Assembly (NCBI RefSeq): GCF_000689395.1
Contig: NZ_HG966617.1
Location: 2,888,721 to 2,952,720 of the forward strand
Source of the DNA: Candidatus Phaeomarinobacter ectocarpi
GTDB lineage: Bacteria; Pseudomonadota; Alphaproteobacteria; CGMCC-115125
Length of the DNA stretch: 64,000 nucleotides
Direction of reading: 5' to 3'
Shown: piece by piece, positions 17,315 to 26,046 of the stretch
Layout: each line of letters starts with the position of its first letter
Position numbering within the stretch: position 1 is the stretch's first letter
Translations under genes and position numbers: made by a program
The notes under the pieces: model-generated
Database searches by the model: none
The model's input: only the letters and a program-made list of their open reading frames with translations
Told to the model about the DNA's origin: nothing

Positions 17315-19237
17315 CTAACTCCAGGCAGGGCGCGGCGTCACAATGGGCCAACGCGGGTTGAACTTGTCAAAGAGGCCCGCCAGCTCAGCAAAAGCCAGCG
17401 CTTCACCTTCTATCTCAAGCTTACCGTCTCCCATCAGGGTCGCAGCATCCCTGACCTGAAGCATCAACAGTTTGAAATCCAGGGTCGCCAGTTTGAGCGT
17501 CGCCGTTGGACGGGGGTTCGAGCGCCCCGGGAAATAGTTGAGCACGCAATTCTCCAGCGTCAGCTCATAGCTCTCCTTGGTGTCCGTAAACTCGAAGTTG
17601 AAGGCAAAATTCTTGCCGTCTGCCTTGGGGCCATTGAGCCGAACAGCCATTGCCTGAAACAGGTTTTCAAGCGGCATGCCGGCAGCCATGCCCTCACTGA
17701 CCTGCAGGGGCCGACCTTCCGGCACACCGTGACGCAGCTCCAGCGCACCACACAGATAGAAATTGCGCCACGGCCCGGATTCAGCCTGATACCCCAGCTG
17801 CTCAAGGGCATCCGCCGCCAGCAATTTCGCCTCGGTATTGGTCTCGTCTGCCATGATCACGTGGTTCAGCACTTCGGCCACCCAGCGATAATCACCGTCA
17901 TCAAACGACTGCCTGGCCTGCGCAATCACATTGTCGGCGCCGCCCATGAATTTAACATAGCGGGCACCTGCTGCCGTGGGCGGGTGCGGGAAAAGATTGG
18001 CGGGATTGCCGTCAAAATGGCCCAGATACTTGACGTAAACAGCCTTCGCGTTGGCTGCGAGCGCGCCGTAATAGTCGCGGTTGTAGAATTCCTTTGCCAG
18101 CGACGTGGGCAATTCAAGCTGCTCGGCGACTTCTTCCTTGTTGTAACCCAAGTTCGCCAGACGCAGCGACTGGTCATGCACATATTTGTAGAGGTCACGC
18201 TGCTTCTTGAGGTAGTCCACCGCCCGCTCACGGCCCCAGATGGGCCAGTGGTGAGAGGCAAACTCGACTTCCAGCCGATCGCCGAACAGATCAATGCTTT
18301 CATTGATCTGAGCTGACCAGGCCAGCGCGTCACGCACCTGCGCACCACGCGGCGTATAGACATTATGCATGTGGTGAGACGTGATCTCTGACATGCAAAG
18401 CGCTTTGAACTGCGGGAAAAAGAAGACCATTTCCGCAGGCGCCTCGGTGCCCGGGGTCATCTGAAATTCAATTTCAATCCCGTCCAGGACCCGCGTTTCA
18501 CCGGTTTCACAGATCTCGTCATTTGGGGGCACAAATCCCGTCGTCCCCATGGAGAGGGCCGCGCCAAGCCCGGTCGTCAAAAACGCCTTTGGATCCGGCT
18601 TCAGCAGATTACCGTACATATAGGTCGCGCGCCGCTGCATGACCGGACCCGCCAGGACGTTTTCGGACAGGGATTCCTGGGTGAACCCGACCGGTGTGAC
18701 CAGCGGAATCTTGCCCGAAGCCACATCAGCAGGATCAACTACGCCCAATGTTCCCGCAAAATGGTCTGCGTGACTGTGGGTGATGATGATGGCCTTGACC
18801 GGCCGCTCTCCAAGCTCCCTGTTGGCAAGCGCCAGGGCGGCGGCGGAGGATTCAGACGATGTGAGCGGATCGATTACAATCCAGCCCGTTTCACCCTTGA
18901 TGAGGGTCATGTTGGCAATATCGAAGCTGCGCACCTGATAAATGCCCGACACCACTTCAAAAAGCCCATGATTGAGGCCGTTGAGCTGCGCCATACGCCA
19001 CAGGCTCGGATTTGCCGTGGCGGGGGCCTCACCTTCCAGGAATTTCACCGCCTCAAGGTCATAAGTCGTCTTGCCATCACTCTCCCGGGTGATGGTGATG
19101 GGATCAATGGTTGCAATGAAGCCGCGACCCGCATCCTCAAAGCTTTGCCTGTCTGAAAAATCCAGAACGCCATCCATGACCGCCGCATTGGCCGCAGCGG
19201 TTGTGGCGCTGGCCTCTTTTGGATTGATGTCCGACAT
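17315..19237 (-). CDS. Alkyl sulfatase (SdsA1/BDS1-type metallo-beta-lactamase fold)
   Basis: A 640-residue enzyme that hydrolyses primary alkyl sulfate esters (SDS type) to alcohol and sulfate. The dinuclear zinc motif HSHADH is at residues about 154-159 (THSHADHFAG). A second metal and dimer region is SEITSHHMHNVYTPRGAQ, and the C-terminal 120 residues form the SCP2-like hydrophobic domain that holds the alkyl chain. Length matches the family (about 640-660). I chose ATG 19237, behind GAGAGG, over an upstream frame extension. Unlike SdsA1 of Pseudomonas, no export signal is visible. Its product would feed the alcohol/fatty-acid oxidation implied by other genes here. It is followed after 6 bases by the DUF2817 gene. 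Confidence 0.9.
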   Translation of the reverse strand: MSDINPKEASATTAAANAAVMDGVLDFSDRQSFEDAGRGFIATIDPITITRESDGKTTYDLEAVKFLEGEAPATANPSLWRMAQLNGLNHGLFEVVSGIYQVRSFDIANMTLIKGETGWIVIDPLTSSESSAAALALANRELGERPVKAIIITHSHADHFAGTLGVVDPADVASGKIPLVTPVGFTQESLSENVLAGPVMQRRATYMYGNLLKPDPKAFLTTGLGAALSMGTTGFVPPNDEICETGETRVLDGIEIEFQMTPGTEAPAEMVFFFPQFKALCMSEITSHHMHNVYTPRGAQVRDALAWSAQINESIDLFGDRLEVEFASHHWPIWGRERAVDYLKKQRDLYKYVHDQSLRLANLGYNKEEVAEQLELPTSLAKEFYNRDYYGALAANAKAVYVKYLGHFDGNPANLFPHPPTAAGARYVKFMGGADNVIAQARQSFDDGDYRWVAEVLNHVIMADETNTEAKLLAADALEQLGYQAESGPWRNFYLCGALELRHGVPEGRPLQVSEGMAAGMPLENLFQAMAVRLNGPKADGKNFAFNFEFTDTKESYELTLENCVLNYFPGRSNPRPTATLKLATLDFKLLMLQVRDAATLMGDGKLEIEGEALAFAELAGLFDKFNPRWPIVTPRPAWS

Positions 19238-19335
19238 TCCCTGATCCTCTCCCAAAATCACGCCGCATTTTGTGTGGTTTGCAGCGCGCGCTTTCACATT
19301 TTCTGGCAGTATGCGCGACCCGTAGCGTCTTCGCC

Positions 19336-19926
19336 ATGAGTTTGATGACAGACATTATCCAACCAGCCAAAAAGTCTTCCTTTCTGAACTTCATTTGGCA
19401 GTTCATTCGAAATCCGAAAAGCGTCGGCGCTATTGCACCGTCGGGCGCCGTCCTGTCTCGCAAGATGGCGACCGGACTCGATGCGAACTCAAGGGTGCTG
19501 GAGCTGGGAGGCGGTACCGGCACGCTGACACGCGGCATCGCGAATGCAGGTGTCACCGGCAGCAATCTGACAGTGATCGAAATGAACCCGGACTTCATCC
19601 GCTCGCTCACCGAGCAATTCCCCGGAGCACGCATTGTCGATCATTCTGCTTTTGAAATTGAGACGCTGCCCGCAGAGGTGTGCGACCTCAATGCTGTTGT
19701 CAGCGGCTTGCCGCTTGTGAACATGTCACGCGACAACCATCGTGCGATCATGCGCGGCGCCTTCAGCCGACTGAAGCCGGGCGGGTGCTACCGGCAATTC
19801 ACCTACCGGCCGCGCTGCCCGATTGGTCCTGATGTCCTGGAAGAGTTTGGCCTCAAGGCGACCTATGAAGCGATGGCGCTGCGCAATCTGCCTCCCGCCT
19901 TCGTTTACAGGATCGAGCGCACCTAG
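19336..19926 (+). CDS. pmtA: PmtA-like phospholipid N-methyltransferase
   Basis: A 196-residue SAM-dependent class I methyltransferase of the COG3963 type, which methylates phosphatidylethanolamine toward phosphatidylcholine in Alphaproteobacteria. FIRNPKSVGAIAPSG (about 23-37) is the family-specific N-terminus; motif I is VLELGGGTGTLTRG (about 54-67), with VIEMNPDF as motif post-I and VSGLPLVNM as motif IV. Start ATG 19336 is chosen; ATG 19345 is nearly as good, and an upstream TTG frame is unlikely. Its stop shares the palindrome CTAG with the stop of the convergent hydrolase. Distinction from a small-molecule methyltransferase is not certain. Confidence 0.75.
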   Translation: MSLMTDIIQPAKKSSFLNFIWQFIRNPKSVGAIAPSGAVLSRKMATGLDANSRVLELGGGTGTLTRGIANAGVTGSNLTVIEMNPDFIRSLTEQFPGARIVDHSAFEIETLPAEVCDLNAVVSGLPLVNMSRDNHRAIMRGAFSRLKPGGCYRQFTYRPRCPIGPDVLEEFGLKATYEAMALRNLPPAFVYRIERT

Positions 19927-20852
19927 ACCCCGTTTGCCTTGAAGAAAGCTGCCAACTTCGCTGCAAGCTCATCCTGCTTCGTCGCCGAGAAGAAGTGCCC
20001 GCCGGTATAGGTGTGCACATCAGCGGCTTCATAATTGTCAATGGCTGCCTCAACGGTCTCGGGCAATATCTCAGGATCATCCGTTGCGTAAACAAACTGC
20101 GTCGGAATATCAGCAGCAGCAATAGTCACGTGATCCGCAAGGCGGCTCGACATGGCATCACCGGTCAGCATGGACATCAGCATGCGTTGCGTACCCTCGA
20201 CTTCAAACTGTGTCTTGAAGTGGTTCACCACGCGCCGCTGCTCTTCGGTTTCAACCCCGAAGCTTTCTCCACGATCAATGATCGCAGGCACCATGAGCAG
20301 GCGGCCGATCAGCGGCTTGACCACTGGCAGACTGGCAACTTGCAGCAGTCCACTGCGCGGCGCTTCAATAAGCGGCACCTGGAAACCCAGACCTGTCACC
20401 CGATCAGGATGGGCCGCTGCAAATCGGGCAATGACAGCCCCGCCAAATGACACCCCATAGAGCGACGTACGCTCGATCTGCAAATAATCGAGCAAGCCGA
20501 GCAATTGCTCACGCATGAAGTCGATGGAAAGGTCAGCATCCGGACGGTCTGAAAAACCGCGCCCATACTGATCGTAAGAAATGACCCGGTAACCCGCATT
20601 CAGAAAGGGCTGGTAGTACGCTTCGTAAGCAACCGACCCCAGCGTTGCACCATGCACAATCACCAGCGGTGTTGCATCCTTCGGACCCATGTCCTTATAG
20701 GCCGTGACACCAGTAGCAAGGGCCACAGTCTCATATCCGGAGCCCGTGCGGAATTCCTCTGCTGTCATTGTCTCGCGATCTGCCAGCGCATACGCGATAG
20801 CGACACCAACAACGAGCACTGCCAGAACGCCAATAATCCAGAACTTCCACAT
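19923..20852 (-). CDS. Membrane-anchored alpha/beta hydrolase
   Basis: A 309-residue alpha/beta-hydrolase-fold enzyme with an uncleaved-looking N-terminal membrane helix (WIIGVLAVLVVGVAIAYALA, about 5-24). The oxyanion-hole motif is VIVHGATLGS, the nucleophile elbow GVSFGG (Ser135), the acid probably Asp in YATDDPEI and the base His in YTGGHFFSA. It likely hydrolyses an ester, lactone or epoxide at the periplasmic face; the substrate cannot be read from sequence. The stop overlaps that of the convergent methyltransferase by 3-4 bases. The thiolase gene starts over 1 kb upstream on the same strand and ends 29 bases before this start, so cotranscription is possible. Confidence 0.85.
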   Translation of the reverse strand: MWKFWIIGVLAVLVVGVAIAYALADRETMTAEEFRTGSGYETVALATGVTAYKDMGPKDATPLVIVHGATLGSVAYEAYYQPFLNAGYRVISYDQYGRGFSDRPDADLSIDFMREQLLGLLDYLQIERTSLYGVSFGGAVIARFAAAHPDRVTGLGFQVPLIEAPRSGLLQVASLPVVKPLIGRLLMVPAIIDRGESFGVETEEQRRVVNHFKTQFEVEGTQRMLMSMLTGDAMSSRLADHVTIAAADIPTQFVYATDDPEILPETVEAAIDNYEAADVHTYTGGHFFSATKQDELAAKLAAFFKANGV

Positions 20853-20881
20853 GAGGTCGCCTCCCGGTCTGAGTTGCGTTG

Positions 20882-22069
20882 CTAGTTCAGCATCTCAAGA
20901 GCAATGGCCGTTGCTTCGCCACCACCAATGCACAGGGAAGCAACGCCCTTTTTCTGACCTCGAGTGCGCAGGGCATTCATGAGTGTGACCATGATGCGGG
21001 CACCAGATGCGCCAAGCGGGTGTCCAAGGGCACACGCGCCACCATTCACATTGACCTTGTCGTGAGGCAGGCCAAGGTCATGCATCGCGGCCATGGCAAC
21101 AACGGCGAAGGCCTCATTCACTTCATAGAGATCGACGTCATCCGTCGACCAGCCTGCGCGGTCAATGACCTTCTCAATGGCCTTGACCGGTGCCGTTGTG
21201 AACCACTCAGGCGCATGAGAGTTCGTCGCGTGCGCCCGAATGGCAGCGATGGGTTTGAGACCGCGCTTCTCAGCTTCAGACTGACGCATCATGACGAACG
21301 CGGCAGCCCCATCTGAAATGGAACTGGAGTTGGCCGCCGTGACCGTTCCGTCCTTGCGGAACGCTGGCCGCAGATTGGGGATCTTTTCCGGTGACGCTTT
21401 GAACGGCTGCTCATCGGAGGAGATCGTTACTTCGCCTTTGCGGGTCTTGATGGTGAGCGGTGCAATTTCGCCGTCAAAGCTGCCATCTTCGTTTGCTGTC
21501 TTGGCGCGTTTCAGGCTCTCAATCGCGTAGGCGTCCTGGGCTTCGCGCGTGAACTGGTACTTTTCAGCTGTGTCTTCCGCAAACGTGCCCATGGCACGGC
21601 CTTCTTCATAGGCATCTTCCAGGCCATCAAGGAACATGTGGTCTTTCACTTCACCATGGCCGATACGCATGCCGCCGCGGGCATTGGGCAGAAGGTAGGG
21701 CGCATTGGTCATGCTCTCCATACCACCAGCGACCACAATGTCAGCGGAGCCAACCAGGATACCGTCATGGGCCAGCATCGCAGCTTTCATGCCTGAGCCG
21801 CACACTTTGTTGATGGTTGTTGCACCTGCTTCATCGGGGATACCTGCGCGGCGTGACGCCTGACGCGCCGGCGCCTGTCCGGTCCCGGCGGGAAGCACTA
21901 GCCCCATGATCACTTCATCCACCTGGTCGGCCTCAAGGCCTGCATCTTCGAGGGCGGCCTGAATGGCGTGCGTACCAAGGTCCGGTGCGCTGACAGCAGA
22001 CAGATCACCTTGAAACCCACCCATGGGCGTGCGTTTGGCACCAACGATTACAACGGGATCTTTTTCCAT
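20882..22069 (-). CDS. Thiolase (acetyl-CoA C-acyltransferase)
   Basis: A 395-residue thiolase that condenses or cleaves beta-ketoacyl-CoA. All catalytic motifs are visible: nucleophilic Cys90 in NKVCGSGMKA, the GGMESMTNAPYLL segment, His in NGGACALGHPLGASG (about 350) and the second Cys in CIGGGEATA near the C-terminus. Length is typical of the biosynthetic and degradative tetrameric thiolases (390-400). The annotation may be acetyl-CoA acetyltransferase (PhaA/AtoB) or FadA-like; no hydratase/dehydrogenase partner or PHB gene is adjacent, so the choice is open. Cytoplasmic. Confidence 0.92.
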   Translation of the reverse strand: MEKDPVVIVGAKRTPMGGFQGDLSAVSAPDLGTHAIQAALEDAGLEADQVDEVIMGLVLPAGTGQAPARQASRRAGIPDEAGATTINKVCGSGMKAAMLAHDGILVGSADIVVAGGMESMTNAPYLLPNARGGMRIGHGEVKDHMFLDGLEDAYEEGRAMGTFAEDTAEKYQFTREAQDAYAIESLKRAKTANEDGSFDGEIAPLTIKTRKGEVTISSDEQPFKASPEKIPNLRPAFRKDGTVTAANSSSISDGAAAFVMMRQSEAEKRGLKPIAAIRAHATNSHAPEWFTTAPVKAIEKVIDRAGWSTDDVDLYEVNEAFAVVAMAAMHDLGLPHDKVNVNGGACALGHPLGASGARIMVTLMNALRTRGQKKGVASLCIGGGEATAIALEMLN

Positions 22070-22144
22070 CGGACTTGCTCTCTTCTTTGAAGATGATCTG
22101 CGGATGACGGCCTTCAGCCGACAAATTTCAATATGGGCGCGGTT

Positions 22145-22993
22145 TTAGCGTATGGCGCCGGTGATTGAAAACGTAAAGCTGTCGTTCCGGTCAATCACCA
22201 CATGGGCACGTGCGGGCATCTCGTCCCAAATCCGCAGGGTCAAGCGCTCATAATGCGCCACAAACCGGCGCACCGCGGCCTCGTCCATGGTGGGCTTGTC
22301 AGGTTCAGCGGCAGCAAGCCCTGCTTCCTGCTTGATGCGGGAGCGAACCACGCTCTCAATCCCCGGCACGCGGATTAAAATGAGCGGATCAAGCTCGCCC
22401 CAGATGGGCCAATAGTCATTGGCCAGAGCTCCATTCCACCATCGCCACCACACGCCATCAGGGTCTTCCGCGGCTTCAAGATCGTTGATCGGCCCACGCC
22501 AGCCATCCTCTGCCTCTGGCTGAGCACCCACGCACCAGCCTTCAAACAGAACCACATCCGGACGCCCCACATACGCGCGCCACTGGTCTATCGGTAGACG
22601 GTCATCATCGAGTTTCGAGAAGACGGGAAGCGATGTCGTGTGTTGCGGCCCCGCAGAGGCAAGCGCTGAAAGGGTTGCAGAAAACAAGCCCATGTCATGG
22701 GTCCCGGGCACACCTCGGGTGACACACAGCGGATGGACATCATCACCCAGCGCAGTTCGGGCTGCTTTGGGCAAATAGAAATCATCCAGCGACAGCGTCA
22801 GTGCCCGCTTGCCGTGTTTGGCGAGTTCTGCTTCCAGCGCGTGCGCCAGAGTTGTCTTGCCGGAGCCTTGAGCGCCACAAATGCCCGCAACAACCATTCC
22901 GGTTTGTCCGGGTACGGCAGCGAGCAACCTCTCTGCCAATGGCGGCAGCAGGGCGACAAGACTTGGGTCAATTGATGCGCCGTCAGTAATCAC
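22145..22993 (-). CDS. D-glycerate 3-kinase-like P-loop kinase
   Basis: A P-loop kinase of the plant-type glycerate kinase/PRK superfamily. The Walker A is GAQGSGKTT (about 40-48 from the preferred start), followed by LSLDDFYLP, the Asp pair and Tyr typical of D-glycerate 3-kinase, and TRGVPGTHDMGL, a further family block. DVVLFEGWCVG is the Walker B-like strand. I prefer GTG 22993, which makes a GTGA overlap with the upstream MAPEG stop (282 residues); an ATG at 23020 inside that gene is also possible. Expected role: phosphorylation of glycerate to 3-phosphoglycerate, unless the substrate has diverged. Confidence 0.8.
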   Translation of the reverse strand: MITDGASIDPSLVALLPPLAERLLAAVPGQTGMVVAGICGAQGSGKTTLAHALEAELAKHGKRALTLSLDDFYLPKAARTALGDDVHPLCVTRGVPGTHDMGLFSATLSALASAGPQHTTSLPVFSKLDDDRLPIDQWRAYVGRPDVVLFEGWCVGAQPEAEDGWRGPINDLEAAEDPDGVWWRWWNGALANDYWPIWGELDPLILIRVPGIESVVRSRIKQEAGLAAAEPDKPTMDEAAVRRFVAHYERLTLRIWDEMPARAHVVIDRNDSFTFSITGAIR

Positions 22994-23382
22994 ACGACTG
23001 TCTGGTAGGCCGCAAAGCACATGGCAAGACCCGCCACATAGGTTCCCAGCGCACCCACAGCTTTAAGCACATGTGGTTTTTCAAGAGTCTTGCAGGTCAA
23101 AAACCCCAAGACCACGAGATAGCGACTGACAGCGGCAACAATCATCGCCCAGCCAACCCAGGCCGCTACATCCTGCGTACCAAGGTAAAGCGTGAGTATC
23201 GCGAGAATAGGCACATACTCAGCGGCATTGCCGTGTGCCCGCACGGCTTTGTTGAGTCCACTGGTCGGGTCCGCTTCAATGCCCGTGATCACGTTGGTTC
23301 GCCCACGCTGGACCGACACCCAGAACCCCAGCAGAAAGATAAGAAGCGCCATCGCAACGACGCACAGAACAGCAATGCCCAT
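22990..23382 (-). CDS. MAPEG-family membrane protein
   Basis: A 130-residue integral membrane protein with four helices (about 5-25, 55-75, 78-97, 108-127). The family signature is RAHGNAAEYVPILAILTLYL (about 48-67), the glutathione/MAPEG 'RxxxNxxE' motif. Bacterial members are called glutathione-S-transferase-like or eicosanoid/glutathione-metabolism proteins, but most have no assigned substrate. Its stop overlaps the kinase start, which suggests an operon without an obvious functional link. Confidence 0.85.
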   Translation of the reverse strand: MGIAVLCVVAMALLIFLLGFWVSVQRGRTNVITGIEADPTSGLNKAVRAHGNAAEYVPILAILTLYLGTQDVAAWVGWAMIVAAVSRYLVVLGFLTCKTLEKPHVLKAVGALGTYVAGLAMCFAAYQTVV

Positions 23383-23463
23383 GTAGAAACTCCCCTTGTA
23401 ACTGTGCCGTTAAGCCGACACTTGTTCAAAGCCTAGCATGCACCAAAAGCCGCGTTCAAAAGG

Positions 23464-24708
23464 CTATTCGTTGAACAGCCTGCGCGTGCCCATGGATTCA
23501 ATCGCCTCGGCGATACGCGACACTGCAATACGATACGCCGCAGAGCGCAAATCCGTATCATCGTCCTCAGCCCGGCTTGCAACAGCTTTTGCCATCCGTT
23601 CCATGCGGGCATCCAGATCCGCAAACACTTCATCGCGCCCCATTTGCTCACCGGTGCGGTTTTGAACCCACTCAAGATAGGAGACACTGACCCCACCTGC
23701 GTTCGCGAGAATGTCAGGCACAACATGGACACCGCGCTCTGTCAGCCGGTCCGCGCCTTCTACGGTGCACGCCTGATTTGACACTTCAACAACGACACCG
23801 CCCGCGACGTCGTCAGCATTTGTTTCATCGATCCAGCCACCCAGTGCAGCGGGCACCAGTACATCTGCCTCCACTTTGCGCAGATCATTGTCCGCCACCG
23901 CGTCGGCAAAGCCCTTGATGCCACCATTTTCGGATTTGTAGCTTTCGGCCTTCTTGGGATCCAGCCCATTAGCTGAATAGACGGCACCGGACGAGTCTGA
24001 AATGGCAACAATTCGGAACCCGGCATCGTGCATGTCGTTGGCAAATTGAGCACCGGCATTGCCAAAGCCCTGGATGGCAAAACTGGCATCATCAGAAAGC
24101 TCCAGATGCTCTTTCAAGGCCATCACGACCTTTGCCGCCCCCCGACCCGTCGCTTCCGTTCGTCCCTCGATACCGCCCAGCACGATCGGCTTGCCAGTGA
24201 TGCTGGCCGTCTGCGCAGTGCCTTCCAACGCCGCCAACTCGTCTGCCATCCAGGCCAGAACCGTGCCGTTGGTATTGACGTCCGGGGCAGGTACATCGCG
24301 ACCAACTCCCAGGTCCTGGCGCAGGGCGCGCACATAGCCCCGCGCCACACGCTCCAGTTCATGGCGGCTCAGTTCGCCTGGATCGACGGCAACGCCACCC
24401 TTGCCGCCACCAAACGGCAGCTCGGCCAGGGCTGTTTTGAAGGTCATCAGGAAAGACAGTGTCTTGACCTCTTCGGCATCAACCGAGGGGTGAAAGCGAA
24501 TGCCGCCCTTGGCCGGGCCCAGCGCATTTGAATACACCGTCCGCCAGGCCGGGAAGGTCCGCAAAGAGCCATCTCCCATACGCACATTGATACTGGCTGC
24601 GACAGATCGTGTGGGATGCCTCAGCACCTCACGCACGTCGACATTCAGGTCAAGGGCATCTGCTGCGCGCTCGAGGAAGGCGCAAACATCAAGGGGGGAA
24701 GAAGACAT
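23464..24708 (-). CDS. Glu/Leu/Phe/Val dehydrogenase
   Basis: A 414-residue NAD(P)-dependent amino-acid dehydrogenase, converting the amino acid to a 2-oxo acid and ammonium. The substrate-binding and catalytic lysines are seen in GPAKGGIRFHP (Lys67), MTFKTALAELPFGGGKGG (Lys91, Lys103). The Rossmann motif is QGFGNAGAQFA (about 208). The C-terminal NILANAGGVSVSYLEWVQN is the hinge helix typical of glutamate dehydrogenases. Glutamate is the most likely substrate given the length, but specificity within the family is not readable with certainty. It is divergent from the RND operon across a 210-base spacer. Confidence 0.9.
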   Translation of the reverse strand: MSSSPLDVCAFLERAADALDLNVDVREVLRHPTRSVAASINVRMGDGSLRTFPAWRTVYSNALGPAKGGIRFHPSVDAEEVKTLSFLMTFKTALAELPFGGGKGGVAVDPGELSRHELERVARGYVRALRQDLGVGRDVPAPDVNTNGTVLAWMADELAALEGTAQTASITGKPIVLGGIEGRTEATGRGAAKVVMALKEHLELSDDASFAIQGFGNAGAQFANDMHDAGFRIVAISDSSGAVYSANGLDPKKAESYKSENGGIKGFADAVADNDLRKVEADVLVPAALGGWIDETNADDVAGGVVVEVSNQACTVEGADRLTERGVHVVPDILANAGGVSVSYLEWVQNRTGEQMGRDEVFADLDARMERMAKAVASRAEDDDTDLRSAAYRIAVSRIAEAIESMGTRRLFNE

Positions 24709-24918
24709 GAAAAACGCTCCGGTCTATAGCTATTGAGCCTTCATATGGGTCAGCGACGAGGGACTGCCACTCACAAGAATTTGTCATTACCGCATTGAGC
24801 ACGAGGTAGCGTACACTTTCATGAATCCACATGAGCCTGTTTCCAGCACGGACGCATCGGCGTCTCATATACGGTGCTTTGTCACAGGGTAGCCAACCGC
24901 CGGACACCTTCGAAAGCC

Positions 24919-26028
24919 ATGCAGCGTTCACACCGTCACACCGCATCAGTCTTCGCCACCCTTCTCGCCTTGACCATGGCGTCGCCGGTGCTCGCTCAGG
25001 GGCGCGGCGGTCCCGCACAGGTGTTTGCGCAAGAGGCGACAACAAGCCGGTTCGTGGACCGGCTCGAAGCCATTGGCACCCTTAGAGCAAACGAGACTGT
25101 CGAAATTACCGCGACTGTCACCGACACGGTGACCGGCGTCTATTTCGATGACGGCGCCAGGGTAGGTGTGGGTGACACGCTGCTGACCATGGCCGACGGC
25201 GAGGAGCGTGCCCTGCTGGAAGAAGAAAACGCCGCGGCGGAAGAAGCCCGACGTCAGCTCAATCGGGCCAGAACCCTTGTTGGCCAAGGGACGATTTCCC
25301 GCTCTGTTCTTGATGAGCGCAATCGGGCCTATGAAACTGCGGTTGCCCGCAGGCGGGCCCTCCAGTCCCGCTTGAAAGACCGCGTCATCACAGCCCCCTT
25401 TGATGGTGTCGTTGGTCTTCGCCGCATCTCGGTCGGCGCCCTGGTTACTCCGGGCGATGTCATTACCCGCATCCATGATGACGGTGTGATGAAACTCGAT
25501 TTTTCGGTGCCCTCCACCTTCCTGTCATCTCTCAAGCCGGGCATTGCCATTCGCGCCAAGGCCCGCGCCCTCGCAGGGCAGGAGTTTGACGGTGAAATTT
25601 CGAGCCTCGACAACGAGATTGATCCTGTAACCCGTTCAATCATCGTGCGAGCCCTCCTGCAAAACGAAGACCGCGTGCTGCGCCCGGGCCTTCTCATGTC
25701 GGTTGAACTGTTGCGCAACCCGCGCGACGCCGTCGCCATTCCCGAAGAAGCAATCGTTCCCATAGCGCGCGAGACCTACGCATTTGTGGTTGTCGAAAAA
25801 GACGGCTCCCTGATTGCCGAGCGCCGCCGCATTATCATCGGCGCCCGGCGCCCGGGTGAGGTGGAAGTGACGGACGGGCTTCGCGCAGGCGAAATCATCG
25901 TCACACGGGGCGCCGGTCAGTTGCAGCCGAACCAGGCAGTCATCGTCCGGGCGACCGGCACGCAAGGCGACACACTTGAGAACCTTTTAGGGTCTGACGC
26001 CGCCACCAATACGCCCGCCGACGGATAA
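24919..26028 (+). CDS. RND efflux periplasmic adaptor (membrane fusion protein)
   Basis: A 369-residue adaptor linking the following RND pump to an outer-membrane channel. ATG 24919 gives a Sec signal (SVFATLLALTMASPVLAQG). The barrel-sandwich half-motifs are GTLRANETVEITATVTDTV and RVITAPFDGVVGLRRISVG, with a short helical hairpin between them, so it belongs to the short-hairpin HAE1-type adaptors. LRPGLLMSVELL closes the beta-barrel domain. The RND gene begins 18 bases later, one transcription unit. No outer-membrane factor is adjacent; a TolC/NodT-like gene lies about 12 kb away at 40363-41808 and could partner it. Confidence 0.9.
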   Translation: MQRSHRHTASVFATLLALTMASPVLAQGRGGPAQVFAQEATTSRFVDRLEAIGTLRANETVEITATVTDTVTGVYFDDGARVGVGDTLLTMADGEERALLEEENAAAEEARRQLNRARTLVGQGTISRSVLDERNRAYETAVARRRALQSRLKDRVITAPFDGVVGLRRISVGALVTPGDVITRIHDDGVMKLDFSVPSTFLSSLKPGIAIRAKARALAGQEFDGEISSLDNEIDPVTRSIIVRALLQNEDRVLRPGLLMSVELLRNPRDAVAIPEEAIVPIARETYAFVVVEKDGSLIAERRRIIIGARRPGEVEVTDGLRAGEIIVTRGAGQLQPNQAVIVRATGTQGDTLENLLGSDAATNTPADG

Positions 26029-26046
26029 GCAAACAGGATACCTCCC

